Below, one piece after another: positions 1-6,631 of a DNA stretch of 52,291 nt. A model generated the notes under the pieces. The model saw only the letters and a program-made list of their open reading frames with translations. It did not search any database and was not told the origin of the DNA. This DNA comes from Hyphomonadaceae bacterium (GTDB lineage Bacteria > Pseudomonadota > Alphaproteobacteria > Caulobacterales > Hyphomonadaceae). The stretch is taken from NCBI GenBank assembly GCA_022844475.1, contig JALHLR010000023.1, positions 1 through 52,291 of the forward strand, written 5' to 3'. Both the position numbers and the translations under genes were made by a program. Position 1 is the first letter of the stretch; each line of letters opens with the position of its first letter.

Positions 1-342
1 CTGTCTCTCGATGACTGGGCTCGCTTCTGCATAGATCAGTTGCGGGGCGCGAACGGTCAGGGCGCCCTGCTGAAACCCCAGACCTATGCAGTGACGCAAT
101 CACCTCCGCCTGGCGCCCCAGTTTCGATGGGCTGGTTCGTGCGCGATAGCATCGCCGGGCTTCCCGGCCCCGTATACTACCATGAGGGATCGGACGGGGC
201 GTGGTTTGCCGTTGTTGCTCTGTTTCCTGCTTCAGGTTCGGGCGTGCTCGCCGTCACGAATGGAGGCAAGGACATGGGGGGCCAAGCGCTTACCCTGGCT
301 GCAGCAATGAATGCGGCAAAACTGCTCGCCAAGAAGAAGTAA
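1..342 (+). CDS. Serine hydrolase (beta-lactamase family), C-terminal part only
   Basis: The reading frame is open from the first base, so this is the last 113 residues of a longer gene cut by the window edge. The tail carries an HEGSDGAW motif followed by a hydrophobic strand (VVALFPASG) and a VTNGG turn. This matches the end of class C beta-lactamase/penicillin-binding-protein-like hydrolases (PF00144), where an H-x-G triplet replaces the KTG box and is followed by two core strands. The Ser-x-x-Lys nucleophile would lie upstream and cannot be seen, so activity cannot be judged. An internal TTG at 40 is not a credible start because the homology extends 5' of it. Family assignment is fairly sure; substrate is unknown. 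Confidence 0.7.
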   Translation: MSLDDWARFCIDQLRGANGQGALLKPQTYAVTQSPPPGAPVSMGWFVRDSIAGLPGPVYYHEGSDGAWFAVVALFPASGSGVLAVTNGGKDMGGQALTLAAAMNAAKLLAKKK

Positions 343-829
343 GTTCGCTTGCTGGTACCCCGTCCTGTGAGTGGGCAGAGCGAATATGCGGCGCGGCGAT
401 TTTCTGTCGCGCGGTTCAAAGCGATCGGTATCTGATTCCGGGACTGGTCCAGACTGGCCTGTCCCGGAGTTTTCGGGCCTCCCCCGGCTTGAAGGACGAT
501 GGGCAGTTTCGGGCCCATGGCGTGAATTCGTATTGCTCCACCAGGTGCTCGCTCGGCGTCCAGAGCCAGGGGCATTCCCGCCGTTGGTCAGCGGAGGGCA
601 ACTGAGCCGACATCTCTTTCGGCGCAAGCAGCATCAGGAGGGCGCAAGGGACCGCGTCGCGTGGACCGTAGCAGCCTTCAGTCCTCTCCTGGCCTGCACG
701 GCAGTGCGCGCTGAGTTTGATCCCGGCGCCACGCCAGGCATCTATGGGTCATCCAGGAGGGAGGCGTGGAGAGACGAGGCCCACCACTGTGAAAAACATG
801 CGCGTTGCACAGAAGACTTTGCTTGCGGC
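343..829. other. Geneless stretch between the serine hydrolase and tRNA-Val
   Basis: About 490 bases without a convincing gene. Several open frames cross it on both strands, but they overlap one another, lack family resemblance and in one case run into the tRNA. The least bad is a 72-codon frame on the minus strand (416-634), whose third-position GC is visibly lower than in the real genes nearby. I see no repeat of the tRNA 3' end that would mark an integrated element, and no clear terminator. Confidence 0.6.
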
Positions 830-904
830 TGGTGGGCGGTACAGGGATCGAACCTGTGACCCCTACCATGTCAAGGTAGTGCTCTACCGCTGAGCTAACC
901 GCCC
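830..904 (-). tRNA. tRNA-Val (anticodon GAC)
   Basis: Read on the minus strand the acceptor stem GGGCGGT (904-898) pairs perfectly with ACCGCCC (840-834), followed by discriminator A and an encoded CCA (832-830). The anticodon arm is ACTACC-TTGACAT-GGTAGG, giving anticodon GAC for valine GUC codons. The T arm contains the canonical GGTTCGATCC. The D arm has the usual TAGCTCAGCGGTAGAGC pattern. All stems are intact, so this should be functional. Confidence 0.97.
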
Positions 905-1030
905 GAACCAGCCTGCAATTCATCCTTTCGGATGCCCGCCCTGCCGGGCGAGGCGCGTGTAATGCATCGGGAGGGGTCGGGCGTCAATGCCGGGGCGTTG
1001 CGGCGTCAGGACAGGCCCCAAGCCAGGCTT

Positions 1031-1390
1031 TCAGGCCGCCATCACGCGCTCGACCTCGTCCACCAGCTCGCGCAGGTGGAAGGGCTTCGACAGCACCTTG
1101 GCGCCGGCAGGCTGGGGGCCTCCGGCGGACAGGGCGACGCCGGCAAAGCCGGTGATGAAGACGATCTTCATGGCAGGGTCGAGTTCCGCCCCGCGCCGGG
1201 CCAGCTCGATGCCATCCAGGCCCGGCATGACGATGTCGGTGAGCAGCAGGTCGAATACCTCCCGCTCAAGCGCTTTCAGGGCTGAACGACCCTCGTCGAA
1301 ATCCTTCACGGCGTGCCCGGCGCGCTTCAGCGCGTTCACGAGAAAGCCGCGCAGGCTGTCATCGTCTTCGGCGAGTAGGATCTTGGCCAT
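1031..1390 (-). CDS. cpdR: CpdR-type single-domain response regulator
   Basis: A stand-alone receiver domain of 119 residues, the size of Caulobacter CpdR (about 118). The acidic pocket (EDDD, 8-11), phospho-acceptor D52 in LLTDIVMPG, T80 in FITGF and K102 in LSKPF are all present, so it should be phosphorylated normally. In Caulobacter, unphosphorylated CpdR sits at the cell pole with ClpXP and primes degradation of PdeA, CtrA and others; it is dephosphorylated through the CckA-ChpT relay. The protein ends in Ala-Ala, compatible with being a ClpXP substrate itself. It is divergent from the amidohydrolase gene. Two GANTC sites lie 17-29 bases upstream of the ATG. Family assignment is strong from length and motifs; function is by homology. 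Confidence 0.9.
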   Translation of the reverse strand: MAKILLAEDDDSLRGFLVNALKRAGHAVKDFDEGRSALKALEREVFDLLLTDIVMPGLDGIELARRGAELDPAMKIVFITGFAGVALSAGGPQPAGAKVLSKPFHLRELVDEVERVMAA

Positions 1391-1406
1391 GGCGTCCCGG
1401 ACTTCC

Positions 1407-1419
1407 GACTCTCTGATTC
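1407..1419 (-). promoter_or_regulatory. Two GANTC (CcrM) sites upstream of cpdR
   Basis: GACTC at 1407-1411 and GATTC at 1415-1419 lie 8 bp apart, just upstream of the cpdR start at 1390. GANTC is the CcrM methylation target in alphaproteobacteria, and its methylation state in promoters tunes GcrA/CcrM-controlled cell-cycle genes. The sites are seen directly; a regulatory role is inferred. No CtrA box (TTAA-N7-TTAA) is visible here. Confidence 0.5.
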
Positions 1420-1469
1420 AAGCTACGATTTGTCGGTGCACGTGGTAAAGCCGGTATGAACGGTTGAGC

Positions 1470-1495
1470 TTGACCGAGCGCAGCGCTCCTAAAAT
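1470..1495 (+). promoter_or_regulatory. Caulobacter-type sigma-70 promoter for the amidohydrolase
   Basis: TTGACCG (1470-1476), an 11-base spacer and CCTAAAAT (1488-1495) fit the Caulobacter housekeeping consensus TTGACGS-N10-14-GCTANAWC well. Transcription would begin near 1501-1505, that is at or next to the ATG at 1505, so the message may be leaderless. A near-perfect palindrome GAGCGC-A-GCGCTC (1476-1488) fills the spacer and could be an operator. Confidence 0.5.
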
Positions 1496-1504
1496 ATGGT
1501 CGGA

Positions 1505-2506
1505 ATGTTTCCCGGACTGACGATCTTCTCGAATCCAGGGTCTTCCGACCCGGAATTCCGGTCCGCCGGGGGGACGCCAGAAGGCGACCGGGCAGGCTTT
1601 GCCTTCTCTATCGACGAGCCGGTTTCGGTCGTTTCTCCAGTGGTTTTCGCCTCCCCCCACTCCGGAAGGCTTTATCCCAAGGGCTTCCTGGAGGCCTGCG
1701 CGGCCTCGATGATCGACCTGCGGCGCATCGAGGACGCCTATGTCGACCGGCTCCTGGCCGAGGTTCACCTTTCGGGAGCGCCCGTTATCTGCGGTCTGGT
1801 CGCCCGCGGATTTGTCGATCTGAACCGCGCTGAGTCCGAAATGGACCCGCACATGTTCGAAAACCCTTCTCCCGTATGGTTTTCCCAGCGCTCGCCCCGG
1901 GTCGACGCAGGCCTCGGCTGCATCCCCCGCGTCGCCTTCAACGGCGCGCCCATCTACCGCCACAGGCTGAAGCGCGAAGAGGCCGAACGCAGGCTTGACC
2001 AGGTCTACCGCCCCTACCACCGCGCCCTCGAAGCCCTGCTGCGGCGGGCTCAGGCCATGTTCGGACAGGCATGGCTGATCGACTGCCACTCCATGCCGGC
2101 CGAAGCCGAGCCTGCGTCCCGCTCGCCGGATATCGTGATCGGCGATCGTTTCGGCGCCTCATGCGGTCCCGGCCTCACCGACCTGGTCGAGGGCCTGTTT
2201 CGCGCCCGGGGGTACACCACGGCCCGGAACACACCCTATGCTGGCGGTTTTGCCACTCTGGCCCACGGCCAGCCCCCGCTAGGCCGTCACGCCCTGCAGA
2301 TCGAGGTAAGGCGGCGGCTTTACCTCGACGAGGCCAGTGTCGAGCCGCACGATGGCTTCCTCGCGATGCGCCAGCACATGGGCGAAATTGCTCAGGAAAT
2401 CTGCGCTTTCGCGCGCCAAAATGTGGGTCTCGACGCGGACGCCACAAAGAAAATGGCCGCGCTGGATGCCAGCGCGGCCAAAAGTTTAGGGAGGAAACGC
2501 CCATAA
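1505..2506 (+). CDS. N-formylglutamate amidohydrolase family protein
   Basis: A 333-residue member of the FGase family (PF05013), zinc hydrolases that release formate and glutamate from N-formylglutamate at the end of one histidine-degradation route. The metal-site signatures are visible: FASPHSGR near residue 50, LIDCHSMP near 195 and a late ALQIEVRR-LY segment. No other hut genes are nearby, so histidine catabolism is not proven; related enzymes act on other N-acylated amino acids. There is no Shine-Dalgarno sequence. The ATG at 1496 falls at the edge of the predicted -10 element, so I prefer 1505 as a leaderless start. The last 30 codons are low-complexity and contain a perfect 11-bp hairpin. 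Confidence 0.85.
   Translation: MFPGLTIFSNPGSSDPEFRSAGGTPEGDRAGFAFSIDEPVSVVSPVVFASPHSGRLYPKGFLEACAASMIDLRRIEDAYVDRLLAEVHLSGAPVICGLVARGFVDLNRAESEMDPHMFENPSPVWFSQRSPRVDAGLGCIPRVAFNGAPIYRHRLKREEAERRLDQVYRPYHRALEALLRRAQAMFGQAWLIDCHSMPAEAEPASRSPDIVIGDRFGASCGPGLTDLVEGLFRARGYTTARNTPYAGGFATLAHGQPPLGRHALQIEVRRRLYLDEASVEPHDGFLAMRQHMGEIAQEICAFARQNVGLDADATKKMAALDASAAKSLGRKRP
2455..2479. repeat. Perfect 11-bp inverted repeat inside the end of the amidohydrolase gene
   Basis: GGCCGCGCTGG and its exact complement flank a 3-base loop, within coding sequence and ending 27 bases before the last base of the stop codon. It looks like an intrinsic terminator. The flank reading minus is T-rich (ATTTTCTTTG), the flank reading plus less so (AAAAGTTTAG). 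No minus-strand gene ends here, so termination or 3'-end stabilisation of the amidohydrolase message is the likelier use. Confidence 0.6.
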
Positions 2507-2770
2507 GGGCAGCGGCTCCGAAGAGCCACGTCTTGGTTTTACGCTGCACCGCAAAAAGCTCAAGGCGAAATCTCGCAACTGCGTCCAAATTCCGCAGTTT
2601 GCTTGGAATATGACAGTTTTGGCGCGTTCTCAGGCGCCGCTGTCCGGCAATTGACCAGTCGACTTATGCTGCGTTGCACAAACTTCACTTAATGGGTGTG
2701 GCAAGCGCCTTGCTGCTCAACCGCTCGACGGTCCCGGAATGTTACGGGCCGGCGTGTGGGAGTATGAGTT

Positions 2771-3172
2771 ATGGCCACGGATGTGGATATCTATGTCGGC
2801 AAGCGGCTGCGCCGCCGTCGCCGTCTGCTGGGTCTCACCCAACAGGACCTGGCAGGCCAGGTCGGCGTGCGTTTCCAGCAGATCCAGAAATACGAGTGCG
2901 GCGCAAACCGCATCACCGCGAGCCGGCTCTTCGCCCTTGGCACCGCGCTGAACGTCAACATCAACTACTTCTTCGAAGGCCTCGCCCCGGATGGCAAGCA
3001 AGCCCCGGCCAATGATCAGTCGAACGATCGTCTGACCGGCGACATCCTTTCGCAGAAAGAAACGCTGGAACTCGTCCGCGCCTACTACCGCCTGGGCGAA
3101 CGTCCCCGCCGCCGCCTCCTCGACCTCGCAAAGGCTCTCGAGGGCGATCCCGTGGACCAGGTCGCCTCGTAA
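2771..3172 (+). CDS. XRE-family helix-turn-helix regulator
   Basis: A 133-residue protein with a Cro/C1-type HTH over roughly residues 7-62 (VGKRLRRRRRLLGLTQQDLA, then VRFQQIQKYECGANRITASRL), followed by a short Gln/Asn-rich linker and a C-terminal helical segment (about 90-125) likely used for oligomerisation. Proteins of this size and pattern, with FQQIQKYE in the recognition helix, are common in alphaproteobacteria, often in several copies, and control stress, motility or nutrient genes. The start is supported by GGGAG about 10 bases upstream. It has its own 264-base upstream region and a strong hairpin downstream, so it appears monocistronic. The target genes are unknown. Confidence 0.85.
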   Translation: MATDVDIYVGKRLRRRRRLLGLTQQDLAGQVGVRFQQIQKYECGANRITASRLFALGTALNVNINYFFEGLAPDGKQAPANDQSNDRLTGDILSQKETLELVRAYYRLGERPRRRLLDLAKALEGDPVDQVAS

Positions 3173-3197
3173 GGCCAACCCGCTCCCTACGCACGCT

Positions 3198-3227
3198 GCG
3201 CCCGGCCGGAGAGATCCGGCCGGGCGC
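3198..3227 (+). terminator. Hairpin after the XRE regulator gene
   Basis: A perfect 13-bp stem (GCGCCCGGCCGGA with its complement) around a GAGA tetraloop, 25 bases after the regulator's stop codon. There is no T tract, so it may act as a transcript-end stabiliser or a weak terminator. Confidence 0.6.
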
Positions 3228-3286
3228 GGTCTGCGCGTGCACGGGTCCGGCTTGCCGCGACCATGCGCGAGAGGCAAAGGTCCACC

Positions 3287-4102
3287 ATGGATCTTGCCCA
3301 ACGTCTCCTGCCGACTGCCCAGCGCATGGCGGGCGCAGCGCGCGCCGCCGCGCTACCCTATTTCCGGTCCGCCGCCTCGCATGCCGAGAACAAGGCCCAG
3401 ATCAATGGGGAGGCCGGCTATGATCCCGTAACCGAAGCCGACAAGGCCGCCGAACGCGCCATGCGCGAGGTGCTAGCGAGCGACCGCCCCGATGATGCGA
3501 TCGAGGGCGAGGAGTATGGCGCGCAACCGGGAACGAGCGGCGTCACCTGGTATCTTGACCCTGTCGATGGCACGCGCGCCTTCATCGCCGGCCTGCCCTC
3601 GTGGACAACACTGATCGGCGCCACGGAAGGCGACCGCCCCATCCTCGGCGTGATCGATCAGCCCTGGCTCGACGAGCGTTATGTCGGTCTCACGGCTGGA
3701 GAGAAATCCTCATGGCTGGAAGGACGCGGATCAAGACTGCCTTTGAAGACACGCGACTGCCAGAAACTGACCGACGCCATCCTCTCGACCACCGACCCGT
3801 TCATTCTCACCGCGCCTGAGCGCGGCGCCTTCGAGCATATCCGGGCCACCGCCCGCCTTACCCGCTACGGCCTCGACGCCTACGCCTACGCGCGGCTGGC
3901 GGCCGGCACGATCGACATGGTGACCGAGACCGGCCTCAAGGCGCATGACGTCGCCGCACTGATACCGGTGATCGAGGGCGCCGGCGGCGTGGTCACAGAC
4001 TGGCGTGGCAATCCCCCACAGCTCGGCGGCCAGATCGCAGCGGCTGCCAACCGCCGCATTCTCGACGAGGCCTTGATCTCGCTCAGACGTTCCGCTCTGT
4101 AA
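3287..4102 (+). CDS. Inositol monophosphatase family, HisN-like histidinol-phosphatase
   Basis: A 271-residue Mg-dependent phosphatase. The fold's metal ligands are present: TEADKAAE (helix 2), GEEYG (about 75), the DPVDGT box (about 92-97) and the late KAHDVAALIPVIEGAGG segment, where Asp binds the second metal. The family includes inositol monophosphatase, CysQ and the HisN histidinol-phosphatase used by many alphaproteobacteria; the length, the GEEYG spelling and the HD (rather than WD) late motif favour the HisN branch. I chose the ATG at 3287 because GAGGCAAAGG lies at the right distance; a start at 3263 lacks this. The TerB-like gene follows 19 bases later, probably in one operon. Exact substrate remains uncertain. 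Confidence 0.8.
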   Translation: MDLAQRLLPTAQRMAGAARAAALPYFRSAASHAENKAQINGEAGYDPVTEADKAAERAMREVLASDRPDDAIEGEEYGAQPGTSGVTWYLDPVDGTRAFIAGLPSWTTLIGATEGDRPILGVIDQPWLDERYVGLTAGEKSSWLEGRGSRLPLKTRDCQKLTDAILSTTDPFILTAPERGAFEHIRATARLTRYGLDAYAYARLAAGTIDMVTETGLKAHDVAALIPVIEGAGGVVTDWRGNPPQLGGQIAAAANRRILDEALISLRRSAL

Positions 4103-4121
4103 CCCCTGCAGGATCGCCGCC

Positions 4122-4487
4122 ATGACACCTCTGCTGATCAATGCCGCCCGCGCCTTCGCCATGGTCGCGTTTGCCGATGGCAGGCTGGCGCCGATTGAAG
4201 CCGGGCGCTTCGCCGCGATCGCCTCGCGCTATCCGGCCTTCGCCAATTCCGGGCACGCCGCCATCGCCGACGCCTGGACGCAGGCCTCCGCCGAAGTTCA
4301 CGCGGCCCAGAGCTTCGGGACCGCGCTGGTTACGATCCGCACCGAGATCACCCAGCCCGCCGACAAGGCCGTGCTGATGCGGGTGGCGCAACAGGCTATC
4401 GTCGCTGACGGCAAGCTGGAGCAGCAGGAAAACCTTGCAATCAGCGCGCTTGCCGAAGCGCTGGGCCTCGATCCCAAAAACTTCTGA
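4122..4487 (+). CDS. TerB-like (tellurite resistance TerB / DjlA N-terminal) domain protein
   Basis: A 121-residue all-helical protein. The two repeated signatures AFADGRLAPIEAGRF (about 17-31) and AIVADGKLEQQENLAI (about 91-106) are the paired acidic 'xxADGxxxxxE' helices of the TerB/DUF533 fold (PF05099), which binds metal ions. AGGATCG precedes the ATG. It follows the HisN-like gene closely and is likely co-transcribed. Isolated TerB domains in proteobacteria are generally linked to stress or envelope functions rather than tellurite itself. No ter operon is nearby, so a resistance role should not be assumed. Confidence 0.75.
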   Translation: MTPLLINAARAFAMVAFADGRLAPIEAGRFAAIASRYPAFANSGHAAIADAWTQASAEVHAAQSFGTALVTIRTEITQPADKAVLMRVAQQAIVADGKLEQQENLAISALAEALGLDPKNF

Positions 4488-4600
4488 TCGCCGGGAACAC
4501 GGGCACGTCAGTCGGCGTTGTTTGACCGGGTTGAGCCGGATTGCGCTGAATGCCTTGCAGGCAGAGGCGCTCCAGGCGGTCACCTTCGGGGAACAGCAGC

Positions 4601-5209
4601 ATGAGACCTCGTGCAGGAACCCAGCCGGTAACGCTTGAGCCATCGCTGGTCGTCGAGGTGTTGAGCCTCGCGCGCGCGCATGACGACATGCTCAAGGAAA
4701 CGCGCCAGGACCTGTTTCGCGCCGAAACCAAGCAGCGCCTCGAACGCCGCTGGAAATGGCCGATCCGCCTCGCCTGCGTCGTCCTCGGCGCGGGCAGCCT
4801 CGCCGCGTTCCAGAACGAAGCGCTGCACGCCTCGGCACTTGAATTCATCAACGTCGTGAGAGCCGGCCTGCTCGGCGCGGGCAGCCTTTCGCTTGCGGGC
4901 CTTGTCGCCCTGTGCGCTGTGGCGTGGGGTGCCTTCTATCTGGGGCGCCGCGCCCTGCGTGGCCCAACGCCTGAACAGCAGGCCCGCAAGCTGATGGAAC
5001 AGTTTGCGCAGAAGAACGGCGTCGCCGCCTACGTCTTCGCCGGCCAGGACTCACCCGAGGACGAAGCCGCTTCGATCGGCGCCCTGACGCGCCCCGATAT
5101 CAAGCACTTCCGCAAGCGCCACCTCACGGCCTCGAACCGCACGCTGCAGTCCTCACTGCAACGCCTGCTCAACCGCACGACGGACGACAGCCAGCAGATT
5201 CTGCACTAG
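4601..5209 (+). CDS. Unknown protein with two transmembrane segments
   Basis: A 202-residue protein I do not recognise. An N-terminal helix rich in charged residues (AHDDMLKETRQDLFRAETKQR) is followed by two hydrophobic segments (about 54-72 and 85-113) separated by a short loop. A basic, soluble C-terminal half (about 115-202) contains a Q/K-rich helix and HFRKRHLTASNRTLQ. The topology suggests a small inner-membrane protein with both ends in the cytoplasm. I place the start at 4601 because GGGGAA lies upstream and the residues before it look non-coding. A TTGACCG hexamer-like sequence at 4522 may be part of its promoter. It is convergent with the alpha/beta hydrolase. Confidence 0.65.
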   Translation: MRPRAGTQPVTLEPSLVVEVLSLARAHDDMLKETRQDLFRAETKQRLERRWKWPIRLACVVLGAGSLAAFQNEALHASALEFINVVRAGLLGAGSLSLAGLVALCAVAWGAFYLGRRALRGPTPEQQARKLMEQFAQKNGVAAYVFAGQDSPEDEAASIGALTRPDIKHFRKRHLTASNRTLQSSLQRLLNRTTDDSQQILH

Positions 5210-5234
5210 TTGCGTTCTGCGTACGCCAATCGCG

Positions 5235-6188
5235 TCAGACCCCGACCTGCGCACAGAGCTCGTCAAACGCCGCGAACCAGACAGCACGCCGCTCGTCCGT
5301 CTCCATGAATATCTCGTGGCTCGCGCCTTCGATCACCACGTGACGCGCGCTCTTCAGGCTCGGCAGCACACGCGCCGCCGCCGCGGGATCCACAATCGCT
5401 TCCTCGCTCGCAGTCGCCACCAGCATCGGCATGCCTGCAACCTTGTCGAGCGCACCCGGCGTCAGAAATCCCGCGCACACATCGAGGGACGCGACCACCC
5501 ACCCGATCGTCGGCTCACCCAGCGCCAGCCTCGGCTCGGCCGTCACAAGCCTGCGATAGAGACCCCAGCGTACCAGATCGTGCGTGAACGGATTGCCCTC
5601 GAATTTTTCCTCGCGCGCTTCCGGCCGCGCGGGGAAAGTGGCGAGCCCCAGCTTGTTCGCCATGCGCGCAAAGTTCTGCAGGAAAGGTGTCGCCGGTATG
5701 CCCCACATCGGCGCAGAGAAGGCGGCAAGCTCTGCCGTTACGCGGCCCGTGCGCAAGGCCTCAAGTGTAATCGCACTGCCCATCGAATGCGCCACGACCA
5801 CGCGCCTGGCCGGTGCGCGATCGGCGACCACGGCGATACCGCGCACCAGCGCATCGACATAGGTCTCGAACGTCGTGACATGCCCGCGGATCGGATTCTT
5901 CAGCGGACGATCCGACAGCCCCTGCCCCGGCCAGTCAAGGCACAGGAGCGCGAAGCTGCGCGCCTGCAGGTCGCGCATGACCTCGAAGTATTTCTCGATC
6001 GATTCCGTCCGCCCCGGACATACAATGGCCAGCCCGCGGGCGCCTGCCTTCGGTACGAACAGCATCCTGAGCCGGATGCCGTCCTCGCCGGTGTACCAGA
6101 TTATCTCGGCGCCCGCCGGCGGTGGATTGCCGGGCACAAGGACCATGTCCCCTTGCCCGCCCCCGGCCGGCCGAGCGCCGTCGCTCAT
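5235..6188 (-). CDS. Alpha/beta hydrolase, lysophospholipase/monoacylglycerol lipase type
   Basis: A 317-residue serine hydrolase of the PldB/monoglyceride lipase group. The nucleophile elbow VVAHSMGS (about 130-137), an acidic residue in AIVDPAAAARVLP (about 265) and the histidine in EGASHEIFME (about 293) complete the triad. DWPGQGLSDRP early in the chain is the typical loop after strand 4 ('D.RGhG.S'). Its ATG lies one base after the stop codon of the SCP2-domain gene, so the two are almost certainly co-translated. It may cleave acyl chains from glycerolipids carried or exposed by the SCP2 protein; that link is inference. No signal peptide, so cytoplasmic. Confidence 0.85.
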   Translation of the reverse strand: MSDGARPAGGGQGDMVLVPGNPPPAGAEIIWYTGEDGIRLRMLFVPKAGARGLAIVCPGRTESIEKYFEVMRDLQARSFALLCLDWPGQGLSDRPLKNPIRGHVTTFETYVDALVRGIAVVADRAPARRVVVAHSMGSAITLEALRTGRVTAELAAFSAPMWGIPATPFLQNFARMANKLGLATFPARPEAREEKFEGNPFTHDLVRWGLYRRLVTAEPRLALGEPTIGWVVASLDVCAGFLTPGALDKVAGMPMLVATASEEAIVDPAAAARVLPSLKSARHVVIEGASHEIFMETDERRAVWFAAFDELCAQVGV

Positions 6189-6189
6189 C

Positions 6190-6492
6190 CTACTTCAGCT
6201 TGGCGAAGAGGGATTGCAGCTTCATGGCAACGCCCATGTTCCCTTCGACCTTCAGCTTGCCCTGCATGAAGGCCATCGTCGGGTCGAGCGCGCCCTGCGC
6301 CATCTTGAGGAAGTCGTCGAAGGCGACCTTGATCGTCGCATCCGCCGCGCCGTCGTCATTGGTCGCCTTGCCGGCGCCGCCGTCGATCAGCAGCTTGCCA
6401 ACCGAGCCGAAATCGAACTTCACCTTCTCGGTAAAGCCCGAACCCGCGCCGAGCGCGCCCTGAACCTTCGCGGTGAGGTCTGCCAGATCCAT
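6190..6492 (-). CDS. SCP2 sterol-binding domain protein
   Basis: A 100-residue protein consisting of one SCP2 domain (PF02036). The hallmark segments are the helix MDLADLTAKVQGALG, strands around KVKFDFGSVGKLLIDG, and the closing ADATIKVAFDDFLKMAQGALDPTMAFMQGKLKVEGNMGVAMKLQSL, reported here as positions 53-97. SCP2 domains form a hydrophobic tunnel that binds fatty acyl-CoA or other lipids. The start at 6492 has AGGAG 7-8 bases upstream; the longer frame to 6564 is unlikely. It heads a two-gene unit with the downstream lipase-like hydrolase. Confidence 0.88.
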   Translation of the reverse strand: MDLADLTAKVQGALGAGSGFTEKVKFDFGSVGKLLIDGGAGKATNDDGAADATIKVAFDDFLKMAQGALDPTMAFMQGKLKVEGNMGVAMKLQSLFAKLK

Positions 6493-6631
6493 GAGTCGCT
6501 CCTGTTGTTTGCCCGCCTTTTGTCGCGCAGGCGGGGCCTGAGCGCAACCTCGTCGGCGAGGCAAACAGGAGCTCCGAATGCCCCTCGCGCCCTGACCCCG
6601 GCATCGCTAGGGTCTAAAGCAGGGAGGCCCC

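Noticed and set aside
416..634. A 72-codon minus-strand ORF as a small gene
   Set aside because: Weak third-position GC, no family resemblance and no clear ribosome-binding site.
343..829. Integrated element next to tRNA-Val
   Set aside because: No integrase and no repeat of the tRNA 3' end were found in the window.
371..859. A 162-codon plus-strand ORF
   Set aside because: It runs into the tRNA gene on the other strand and has no protein-like features.
1505..2506. Naming the amidohydrolase hutG and inferring histidine degradation
   Set aside because: No hutH/U/I/F gene lies nearby and the family includes other N-acyl amino acid hydrolases.
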